A DNA stretch of 5,134 nt from an uncultured Collinsella sp. GTDB lineage: Bacteria > Actinomycetota > Coriobacteriia > Coriobacteriales > Coriobacteriaceae. The DNA is taken from the NCBI GenBank assembly GCA_937937835.1, contig CALDBJ010000145.1:1-5134 (forward strand), given 5' to 3'. Positions 1-5,134 of this stretch are shown piece after piece (the first letter of the stretch is position 1; each line of letters starts with the position of its first letter). A model generated the notes under the pieces. The model saw only the letters and a list, made by a program, of their open reading frames with translations, had not been told where the DNA came from and made no database searches. The position numbers and the translations under genes are program-made.

Positions 1-19
1 GCGACACTATTCAACAAAA

Positions 20-994
20 CTATCGGACATTTCGGCACGCGATAAGAGCCATAACCTTCGCAGAATTACTTCCCCTACAAAACGCCTCCGGAATGCAGTC
101 TTTGTCGTACCGGAAGACCGAATTCCCAGTTTTATCGCGTAAGTACTTATAGAAGAAGTCCTCCCAGCTTTTAAACTTCTCACTGTCTGCAAACGCTTCC
201 GGCTCTTGCAGAACTGCTTTGGCATCTAGCCCTGAAATTACGCCGGAGCTCAGTAGAAGCCACTCGAATGATTCGGGAAGACAAACCGTAACAGTATCGC
301 GGTGAATGTCTTGCAGCTTAAGGACGCGGTCCGCATAGCACCCAAATGCCGCCCCGTCCGCGACAACAAACACGCGATCGTCGAGATGCTGATCCAACCA
401 GCCCAAAATCGCGCTGTTCGTCATGGCCGAAGTACAGGTAAGCTCACTGTCAGCGAAATGCCGTTCAAAGAACTGGAAACCAGACTTACTGTCCTCGCAT
501 AGAAGGATAGAAAAGTCCTGTTTTGGCGCCGACCGGGAAATAGCATAACGATGATTCCCGCGATCTTGATAAACAGGGACGAAAGAATGGTATTTTCCGC
601 TCGTCTTAATCTTGTAAATCTCATCCACGCTATACGGAAGATTGGGGAAATCAGCCCTTGAGATCAGCACGAAATAATTCGAGGAATACAGCACATGATG
701 GGCAAACTCATCAGAATGAATCTCTTTTAAGCCCTCATCGACAAATACAATCGAGTCATGAACGGACGAAAGCTGGTTTCGCCAATCATAATCGGTCAGG
801 GCGACACAGGGACAATCGCATTGCAAGGAAACACCCGACTGCTCGCCCGTTCGCATGTAGTCTGCGACCATGTTAAACAGTGTCGTCTTACCCGTGCCAC
901 TATCCCCACGCACAATAGTAATGTTCCGTTTAATGGTAAATGTGTACTTGGTTCCCCTGCGGCGGGAAATCTTAACGAGATGCGAACCGTTCAT
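20..994 (-). CDS. P-loop ATPase of unknown function, partner of a DUF4869-like protein
   Basis: The product is a 324-residue soluble protein with no visible signal peptide or membrane segment. The Walker A motif GDSGTGKTT spans residues 30-38, after a short beta-rich start (TFTIKRNITIVR). A Walker B candidate, SIVFVDE, lies at about 81-87 (D86, E87), and FVLISR at 108-113 sits where a sensor-1 strand would be. The C-terminal half has ILLCED (E167, D168), VFVVADGAAFG (208-218, D213) and PESFEWLLL (240-248). The acidic strand ends faintly recall a TOPRIM-like fold, but I cannot confirm that. ATP binding is well supported; the cellular role is unknown. I chose the ATG at 994 because AGGTG lies 6 nt upstream. 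An in-frame GTG at 1003 abuts the preceding stop codon but has no good ribosome binding site. The gene lies 9 nt downstream of the DUF4869-like gene and probably shares its transcript. Base composition is well below that of rmlA. Alternatives include an OLD-like ATPase/nuclease or a regulatory NTPase. Confidence 0.85.
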   Translation of the reverse strand: MNGSHLVKISRRRGTKYTFTIKRNITIVRGDSGTGKTTLFNMVADYMRTGEQSGVSLQCDCPCVALTDYDWRNQLSSVHDSIVFVDEGLKEIHSDEFAHHVLYSSNYFVLISRADFPNLPYSVDEIYKIKTSGKYHSFVPVYQDRGNHRYAISRSAPKQDFSILLCEDSKSGFQFFERHFADSELTCTSAMTNSAILGWLDQHLDDRVFVVADGAAFGCYADRVLKLQDIHRDTVTVCLPESFEWLLLSSGVISGLDAKAVLQEPEAFADSEKFKSWEDFFYKYLRDKTGNSVFRYDKDCIPEAFCRGSNSAKVMALIACRNVR

Positions 995-1000
995 AAGCAG

Positions 1001-1005
1001 CACCT
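1001..1005 (-). promoter_or_regulatory. Ribosome binding site of the ATPase gene, overlapping the upstream stop codon
   Basis: Read on the minus strand, the junction is TAGGTG followed by CTGCTT and ATG. The AGGTG core shares its first two bases with the TAG stop codon of the DUF4869-like gene and stands 6 nt before the ATG at 994. This supports that start over the GTG at 1003 and suggests translational coupling. Confidence 0.6.
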
Positions 1006-1441
1006 ACAGATACGGAATCGACTCGTGAATCAAATCGGCCATGCTGCGAACGATTCGGCCGCTATTCACGACTTTAATTTTAAAATCCTCGCGACCAAAG
1101 TCCATCACATGATAGAGATTCACAACGAGCTTGCGGTCTTTCGCCATGTCGAGAATCCACTTGGCACAGTTGTCACCACAGGTAGAAGCGTTAAAAATAT
1201 GCTTACGATCAAATCTCATAAGCAGCAGCGTTTTCACGCCACCAGAAAGCTGGAGTGGGGAGATGGATCCAAGCACAGGGCTTTCGATGACGTTTTCGGA
1301 GACAACAACCGATCGATCGACATCTTTAATTATCGAGACTGCATAGGGATCCGTAATCCAAGAAGACCGGTAAGAGTTTTTGAAATATGTCGCTGTGTTG
1401 TAAATCGCTTCTGGCATATCGCCAAAGTAGACGCTTAACAC
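1004..1441 (-). CDS. DUF4869-like protein of unknown function
   Basis: The product is a 145-residue cytoplasmic protein with no membrane segment. Its motifs match what I remember of the DUF4869 family: an N-terminal LSVYFGDMPEAIYN (2-15), TDPYAVSIIKDVD (30-42), ESPVLGSISP (53-62), SGGVKTLLLM (66-75), NASTCGDNCAKWI (84-96) and HVMDFG (111-116). The family assignment is from memory, not from a search. No biochemical role is known to me, and none of the motifs is a recognised catalytic signature; the CxxxC pair (C88, C92) and nearby His and Asp residues are the most obvious candidates for a functional site. I chose the GTG at 1441 because GGGAG lies 5 nt upstream and the protein then begins MLSVYFG, directly at the conserved strand. 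A TTG at 1453 and a GTG at 1447 are in frame but have poorer sites. It precedes the ATPase gene by 9 nt, and composition is lower in G+C than rmlA. Confidence 0.82.
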   Translation of the reverse strand: MLSVYFGDMPEAIYNTATYFKNSYRSSWITDPYAVSIIKDVDRSVVVSENVIESPVLGSISPLQLSGGVKTLLLMRFDRKHIFNASTCGDNCAKWILDMAKDRKLVVNLYHVMDFGREDFKIKVVNSGRIVRSMADLIHESIPYL

Positions 1442-1446
1442 ATCCA

Positions 1447-1451
1447 CTCCC
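1447..1451 (-). promoter_or_regulatory. Ribosome binding site that sets the start of the DUF4869-like gene
   Basis: Minus-strand GGGAG is followed by TGGAT and then GTG at 1441, a 5-nt spacing. The site lies inside the reading frame that would start at TTG 1453, which argues that the longer version is not the natural one. TATGAT sequences at 1453-1458 and 1479-1484 could be -10 boxes, but neither has a convincing -35 partner. Confidence 0.55.
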
Positions 1452-1489
1452 AATCATATTGTCTTTATGGTCAACGTAATCATAACGAA

Positions 1490-1517
1490 AGGGGCCACCA
1501 GATAAACGGTGACCCCT
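1490..1517 (-). terminator. Probable intrinsic terminator or attenuating hairpin after rmlA
   Basis: Bases 1490-1499 pair with 1508-1517 around an 8-base loop. In minus-strand RNA the stem is 10 bp, nine Watson-Crick pairs and one G-U. The plus-strand version has an A-C mismatch at that position, so the minus orientation is favoured. It begins 18 nt after the rmlA stop codon. Only three T residues follow directly (TTTCGTTATG), so termination may be incomplete and some transcripts could reach the DUF4869-like gene. It sits at the change from GC-rich to lower-GC sequence. Confidence 0.6.
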
Positions 1518-1535
1518 AAAGAAAACAAGCTTGCG

Positions 1536-2435
1536 CTAGTACTCGCGCGGGCTGTTGACGATCTCGCCGGCGGCGACCTTCTTCAGGTGCTGCCCGTAGA
1601 CCGACTTGCCGTAGGCCTTGGCCGCCTCCTCGAGCTCGGCGGTCGTGATCCAGCCGTTCTCCCAGGCGATCTCCTCGGGGACGGACACGGGCAGGTCCTG
1701 GGAGTGCTCGACGGCGCGGACGAACTCCGCGGCCTCGTGCAGGCTCTCCATGGTGCCGGTGTCCAGCCACGCGTAGCCGCGGCCGAGGGTGACCACGGAC
1801 AGCGTCCCCTCCTCCAGGTACATCTGGTTGAGCGTGGTGATCTCCAGCTCGCCGCGGGCCGACGGCTCGACCTCATGCGCCCTGGCGGCCACGTCGCCCG
1901 GGTAGAAGTACAGGCCGGTGACGGCGTAGGAGCTCTTGGGGCACTCGGGCTTCTCCTCGATGGAGACGGCCCTCCCCTCGCCGTCAAACTCCACGACGCC
2001 GAAGCGCTCGGGGTCGTCCACGTGGTAGCCGAAGACCGTGGCGCGGCCCGACTCGGCGTTCTGGACGGCGCGCGTCAGGTGGCGCGACAGGCCGTTGCCG
2101 TAGAAGATGTTGTCGCCGAGCACCAGCGCGCACGGCTCGCCGGCGATGAACTCCTCGCCGATGGTGAAGGCCTGCGCCAGGCCGTCCGGCGAGGGCTGCT
2201 CGGCGTAGGAGAGGTTCACGCCGTAGCGCGAGCCGTCCCCGAGCAGGCGCTCGAAGTTGGGCAGGTCCGTCGGCGTGGAGATGACCAGGATGTCCCGGAT
2301 GCCCGCCAGCATGAGGGTGCTGAGCGGGTAGTAGATCATGGGCTTGTCGTAGACCGGCAGCAGCTGCTTGGAGGTCACGAGCGTGAGCGGGTATAGGCGG
2401 GTGCCGGACCCGCCGGCGAGGATGATGCCTTTCAT
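1536..2435 (-). CDS. rmlA: Glucose-1-phosphate thymidylyltransferase RmlA
   Basis: This cytoplasmic enzyme joins dTTP and glucose-1-phosphate to give dTDP-glucose and pyrophosphate, the first step of dTDP-L-rhamnose and related dTDP-sugar synthesis. The 299-residue product is the usual family length. It shows the nucleotide loop GGSGTRLYPLT (8-18, R13), SKQLLP (22-27, K23), EQPSPDGLAQAF (79-90), GDNIFYG (107-113) with D108, FGVVEFD (145-151), EEKP (160-163), GELEITTLNQMYL (195-207) and LDTGTMESL (224-232) with D225. D108 and D225 match the family's Mg2+-binding aspartates. The start at 2435 has AGAGGA 5 nt upstream; an in-frame extension upstream to about 2456 adds only unconserved residues. 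The gene is strikingly G+C-rich, unlike everything around it. No rmlB, rmlC or rmlD is in the window. It is transcribed away from the glycosyltransferase gene. The assignment is secure. Confidence 0.97.
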   Translation of the reverse strand: MKGIILAGGSGTRLYPLTLVTSKQLLPVYDKPMIYYPLSTLMLAGIRDILVISTPTDLPNFERLLGDGSRYGVNLSYAEQPSPDGLAQAFTIGEEFIAGEPCALVLGDNIFYGNGLSRHLTRAVQNAESGRATVFGYHVDDPERFGVVEFDGEGRAVSIEEKPECPKSSYAVTGLYFYPGDVAARAHEVEPSARGELEITTLNQMYLEEGTLSVVTLGRGYAWLDTGTMESLHEAAEFVRAVEHSQDLPVSVPEEIAWENGWITTAELEEAAKAYGKSVYGQHLKKVAAGEIVNSPREY

Positions 2436-2446
2436 AAAAATCCTCT

Positions 2447-2459
2447 CGATTGACAATCG
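2447..2459. repeat. Short perfect dyad beside the rmlA ribosome binding site
   Basis: CGATT-GAC-AATCG is a 5-bp perfect inverted repeat with a 3-base centre. It ends at the first base of the rmlA Shine-Dalgarno stretch (GAGAGGA, 2447-2441 on the minus strand). It could be a small 5' UTR hairpin or half of an operator, but at this length chance is a fair explanation. Confidence 0.3.
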
Positions 2460-2499
2460 TTGAGCAAAAGCCGCTGATTACAGATGCATAGTTAATTAA

Positions 2500-2505
2500 A
2501 TTATA
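2500..2505 (-). promoter_or_regulatory. rmlA: Candidate -10 box for rmlA
   Basis: Minus-strand TATAAT is a perfect -10 hexamer in an AT-rich patch, 64 nt before the rmlA ATG. It predicts a leader of about 58 nt. No good -35 hexamer stands at 16-18 nt spacing (the sequence there is GC-rich), and the upstream TG is one base too far away to make a standard extended -10. The position between divergent genes supports a promoter, but only half of one is visible. Confidence 0.45.
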
Positions 2506-2548
2506 CGCACCGGCAGCAACCTCCCCGTCTTCTTATTTAAATCGGACA

Positions 2549-2572
2549 GCAGAAACACGCAACTCTTTCTGC
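2549..2572 (+). repeat. 7-bp inverted repeat in the glycosyltransferase leader
   Basis: GCAGAAA (2549-2555) and TTTCTGC (2566-2572) are perfect inverted copies around a 10-base spacer. The repeat ends 9 bases before the GAGG ribosome binding site at 2582-2585. It could form a leader hairpin or be a dimeric operator. There is no T-run directly after it, so it is not a standard terminator. I see no convincing complete promoter for the plus-strand gene; TTAAAT at 2537-2542 is only a weak -10 candidate. Confidence 0.4.
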
Positions 2573-2591
2573 ATTTCTAGCGAGGCAACAA

Positions 2592-5063
2592 ATGAAAAAG
2601 TACAATGAGCAGTGTCCAACAAACGAAAGGCAAACAATGCGAGTCGAAACAACCGGAGTATGCAGAGGAAACTGGAAAATCTACCAGCAGCTTAAGATTG
2701 AAGGCATCCATAAAGGCTCCAGCGTAACAGCCCAGGCGGCTACAGACGATAACCGCCGCTCACCTTTATCCCTCCTAAAATTCCGGGACAATAGTTGTGA
2801 CTCGAACTCATACGTCCTTGTAGTCCCCGATCCCGATGCTCGCACCATCAAAATTGAGTTTAGCGAAATCGGCCAAGACGGTCGCACCCTGAGCAGCGAC
2901 TCCCTTTCGCTAAATTGCAAGAACATCAAATGGGAGTCGCGCCTTAACTACAAAATTAAACCTGACATGTGCAGCAAACTCCGAAACTACGATGACGTTT
3001 CAGAGTTTGACATGGCAACGATTGATTTCTGGCAGTGCATCGAAGATTCAAGCGACTATATCCTTAGGTGCACGGTGAGAACTCCTTATCGTAGCGACTC
3101 GCAAATCAAACTTCGTTGTTTCGATCGAACCCTTAATGAAGTTAATTTGAGCATCGTCAATTTCGGTTCGAATGTAACAAGCGTTGGATTTACGTCTGAG
3201 AAAAAGCAGCTTGAAACGCAGCTCTCAATTCGAATGCCAAAGGCGTTCGATCGTTACTACTTTGTTATTGACGATCAAAATCACCCATCATTCAGTGCAT
3301 TTGACTGCTTAACACCCGATAAGTTAGGCTTGCTTCTTGAGGAGACCAACTTTCTCTTTACCCATGCGCAGTTTGACCCTGAATACCCCGAATGGTTCAC
3401 GGAGCATAAGGCAACCATCGGCGCTCTGGAGAAGCAGAGAAAAATCGTCTTCAACAGTGCTCCGAAGTTCAGCATTATTGTCCCTCTATACAACACACCC
3501 ATTTCGTTCTTTAACGATATGACCGAATCCGTAAAAAACCAGTCTTATGCAAACTGGGAGCTCATCCTAGTTAATGCAAGTCCTGACAATCAGGAACTAA
3601 AGGTTCACGTTGAGCAGGAGACGGCCCACGACAACAGAATTAAATCAATTAACCTTACCGAGAATAAGGGCATTTCCGAAAATACAAACGCCGGCGTTGC
3701 CATCGCTTCGGGTGATTTCGTTAGCTTCTTTGACCATGACGATATTCTTGAACCGGACTTGTTGTTCTCATATGCCGAGGCAATTGAAAACAATGATGAC
3801 GTCGATCTTCTCTATTGTGATGAAGATAAACTCATGCCTGATGGAAAGCTAGCGCAGCCGTTCTTTAAGCCGGATTTCAATATCGATCTGCTCAGAAACA
3901 ATAACTATATCTGCCATATGCTTACCATCCGTAAGTCTCTGCTTGACACTCTAGAACCGAACACGAAAGAGTTCGATGGAGCGCAGGATCATAATCTGAC
4001 TCTCCGCGCCGTGGAAAAGGCAAGGAAAGTTCATCATGTTCCAAAGGTTCTATATCACTGGCGCCTAAGCGAGACCTCCACCGCAGCAAATGCCGATAGC
4101 AAGCCGTATGCCACTATCGCAGGTATCAAAGCGGTCCAGAGTCATTTGGACAGGCTTGGGCTCAATGCGAAGGTCGAACAAGCGCGTCGTCCCTTTACAT
4201 ATAAAGTAACCTACGCTGTGCCAGATTCCCATCCACTCGTGTCAATTATCATTCCAACTAAAGACCACGCCAACATTCTGGACAACTGCATTAAGTCAAT
4301 TGTTGAGAAATCAACGTACGACAATTTCGAGCTTGTCATAATCGAAAACAACAGCACAGAAAAGGAGACGTTCGATTATTACGATAAGTTGCAAGCAAAA
4401 TATCCTGACATCGTTCGTCTTGTAACTTGGAAGCACGAATTCAATTTCTCCAAGCTCATGAACTTTGGCGTTGCTCACGCCAAGGGCGACTATCTCTTGC
4501 TGTTGAATAACGATACTGAGGTAATTACGCCCAATTGGATTGAGACTATGCTTGGCATCTGCGCACGTGAGGATGTTGGCGCAGTTGGTGCAAAACTCTA
4601 CTATCCCGACAACACCATCCAGCACGCGGGCTTATGCGTCACTGGTGGCGTGGCAGGACATCTTTGCCAAAGCATGCCAAGGGATAACTGGGGCTACTTT
4701 GCACTCAACGATGCACAACAAGACTTCAGCGCCGTCACCGCAGCTTGCATAATGACCAAGCGTGATGAATATGAGAAAGTCGGAGGTTTCACGGAAGAGC
4801 TTCAAGTTGCATTTAATGACGTTGACTTTTGCTTAAAGCTACGCGAGATCAACGACCTAATTGTATACACACCCGAAGTCGAGCTCTATCACTACGAGTC
4901 GATTTCTAGAGGCGTTGAAAACAATACGGAAAAGCAGATTCGGTTCCACAAAGAAGTCGCATACATGAATTATCGCTGGGCAAAATACTATGTCGAAGGC
5001 GATCCGTACATTAACCCAAATTTCAGCGTGGGAGAACCCGGAAATCGCTACTATCATTTATAA
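2592..5063 (+). CDS. Tandem two-domain GT2 glycosyltransferase for surface polysaccharide
   Basis: The 823-residue product probably transfers sugars from nucleotide donors to a growing lipid-linked or cell-wall glycan on the cytoplasmic side. Residues 1-290 are beta-rich and unrecognised. A first GT2 domain covers about 292-490: FSIIVPLYNT (293-302), ENKGISENTNAG (357-368), the metal-binding DHDD (381-384), and GAQDHNLTLR (463-472) in the catalytic-base region. A second GT2 domain covers about 549-770: LVSIIIPTKD (549-558), FNFSKLMNFG (617-626), LLNNDTEV (637-644), LYYPDNTIQHAG (669-680) and AFNDVDFCLKLR (740-751). Both domains keep their acidic motifs, so both may be active. There is no signal peptide or membrane span. 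The ATG at 2592 has GAGG 6 nt upstream; an in-frame ATG at 2637 with AAAGG at the same spacing would give 808 residues. The second domain resembles rhamnan and O-antigen glycosyltransferases, and nearby rmlA fits this, but donor and acceptor are not determined. Low G+C relative to rmlA suggests transfer. Confidence 0.9.
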   Translation: MKKYNEQCPTNERQTMRVETTGVCRGNWKIYQQLKIEGIHKGSSVTAQAATDDNRRSPLSLLKFRDNSCDSNSYVLVVPDPDARTIKIEFSEIGQDGRTLSSDSLSLNCKNIKWESRLNYKIKPDMCSKLRNYDDVSEFDMATIDFWQCIEDSSDYILRCTVRTPYRSDSQIKLRCFDRTLNEVNLSIVNFGSNVTSVGFTSEKKQLETQLSIRMPKAFDRYYFVIDDQNHPSFSAFDCLTPDKLGLLLEETNFLFTHAQFDPEYPEWFTEHKATIGALEKQRKIVFNSAPKFSIIVPLYNTPISFFNDMTESVKNQSYANWELILVNASPDNQELKVHVEQETAHDNRIKSINLTENKGISENTNAGVAIASGDFVSFFDHDDILEPDLLFSYAEAIENNDDVDLLYCDEDKLMPDGKLAQPFFKPDFNIDLLRNNNYICHMLTIRKSLLDTLEPNTKEFDGAQDHNLTLRAVEKARKVHHVPKVLYHWRLSETSTAANADSKPYATIAGIKAVQSHLDRLGLNAKVEQARRPFTYKVTYAVPDSHPLVSIIIPTKDHANILDNCIKSIVEKSTYDNFELVIIENNSTEKETFDYYDKLQAKYPDIVRLVTWKHEFNFSKLMNFGVAHAKGDYLLLLNNDTEVITPNWIETMLGICAREDVGAVGAKLYYPDNTIQHAGLCVTGGVAGHLCQSMPRDNWGYFALNDAQQDFSAVTAACIMTKRDEYEKVGGFTEELQVAFNDVDFCLKLREINDLIVYTPEVELYHYESISRGVENNTEKQIRFHKEVAYMNYRWAKYYVEGDPYINPNFSVGEPGNRYYHL

Positions 5064-5102
5064 AGTGTTAGCTTAATTCGGTAGTGTCGAGAAAGTTGGT
5101 GT

Positions 5103-5121
5103 AAGGGCCCTTGCGGCCCCT
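5103..5121. terminator. GC-rich hairpin after the glycosyltransferase gene
   Basis: AAGGGCC (5103-5109) pairs with GGCCCCT (5115-5121) around a 5-base loop. In plus-strand RNA there is one A-C mismatch; in minus-strand RNA that pair becomes G-U, giving an unbroken 7-bp stem. It lies 39 bases after the glycosyltransferase stop codon, where a terminator is expected, but no T-run follows on either strand. It may serve a convergent gene beyond the window. The remaining bases from 5064 to 5134 show no gene. Confidence 0.35.
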
Positions 5122-5134
5122 GTGTCCGATATCC

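Noticed and set aside
758..1438. A 226-codon plus-strand open frame across the DUF4869-like gene and the start of the ATPase gene
   Set aside because: It is antisense to two genes with clear motifs and good ribosome sites, and its own translation has no recognisable domain or sensible composition.
1442..1453. TTG at 1453 as the start of the DUF4869-like gene (149 residues)
   Set aside because: It lacks a ribosome binding site, and the GGGAG that serves GTG 1441 lies inside that extension; the extra residues are not part of the motif-bearing protein.
1509..2396. A 295-codon plus-strand open frame opposite rmlA
   Set aside because: Long antisense frames are expected opposite GC-rich genes; the translation is a Val/Leu/Gly/Asp/Arg-rich sequence without motifs, and rmlA on the other strand is certain.
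2450..2455. Plus-strand TTGACA, a perfect -35 hexamer, considered as the glycosyltransferase promoter
   Set aside because: No acceptable -10 hexamer stands 16-18 bases downstream (the bases there read GCTGAT or close shifts), and the site is part of the small dyad at the rmlA ribosome site.
2436..2591. Search of the divergent intergenic region for a riboswitch, tRNA, small RNA or an ops/RfaH-type polysaccharide leader element
   Set aside because: No ops core (GGCGGTAG type), no cloverleaf and no multi-stem conserved leader could be made out; only the two short dyads and the TATAAT box are supportable.
21..5131. TATCGGACA at 21-29 and its reverse complement at 5123-5131, considered as terminal inverted repeats of a mobile element
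   Set aside because: Many 9-base matches are expected by chance in 5 kb, the match does not extend, and there is no transposase or integrase between the two copies.

Overview
The window carries four genes and no RNA genes, insertion sequences or CRISPR arrays. Three genes lie on the minus strand (right to left: rmlA, a DUF4869-like gene, a P-loop ATPase gene). One long glycosyltransferase gene lies on the plus strand, diverging from rmlA. It looks like the edge of a surface-polysaccharide locus in a bacterium with a high-GC chromosome. The GC-rich rmlA, the surrounding lower-GC accessory genes and the style of the tandem GT2 protein would suit a Coriobacteriia-type actinobacterium (Collinsella/Olsenella-like). 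That placement is inference; nothing in the window fixes the taxon.

Layout. Positions 20-994 (minus) encode a 324-residue ATPase with a clear Walker A and a probable Walker B motif, plus an uncharacterised C-terminal half with a weak TOPRIM-like pattern. Positions 1004-1441 (minus) encode a 145-residue protein that I place, from memory of its motifs, in the DUF4869 family. The two are 9 nt apart and the second gene's ribosome binding site overlaps the first gene's stop codon, so they are very likely made together. Positions 1442-1535 hold a hairpin that fits a terminator for rmlA. Positions 1536-2435 (minus) encode RmlA, glucose-1-phosphate thymidylyltransferase, the first step to dTDP-sugars such as dTDP-L-rhamnose. 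Positions 2436-2591 are a divergent intergenic region with a TATAAT box facing rmlA and two short dyads. Positions 2592-5063 (plus) encode an 823-residue protein with a beta-rich N-terminal region and two GT2 glycosyltransferase domains. The last 71 bases hold one GC-rich hairpin and no gene that I can support.

How the genes fit together. RmlA makes dTDP-glucose in the cytoplasm, normally the feed for rmlB/C/D. The tandem GT2 enzyme resembles enzymes that build rhamnose-containing or similar cell-surface glycans, so the two may act in one pathway, although the sequence does not prove the sugar donor. The DUF4869/ATPase pair has no evident link to sugar metabolism. It looks like a small independent two-gene cassette of unknown function, and it is the part most likely to hold undescribed biology. 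Composition is sharply mosaic: a hand-counted 60-base line inside rmlA (1741-1800) is 43/60 G+C, against 22/60 in the glycosyltransferase (4321-4380) and 27/60 in the DUF4869 gene (1081-1140).
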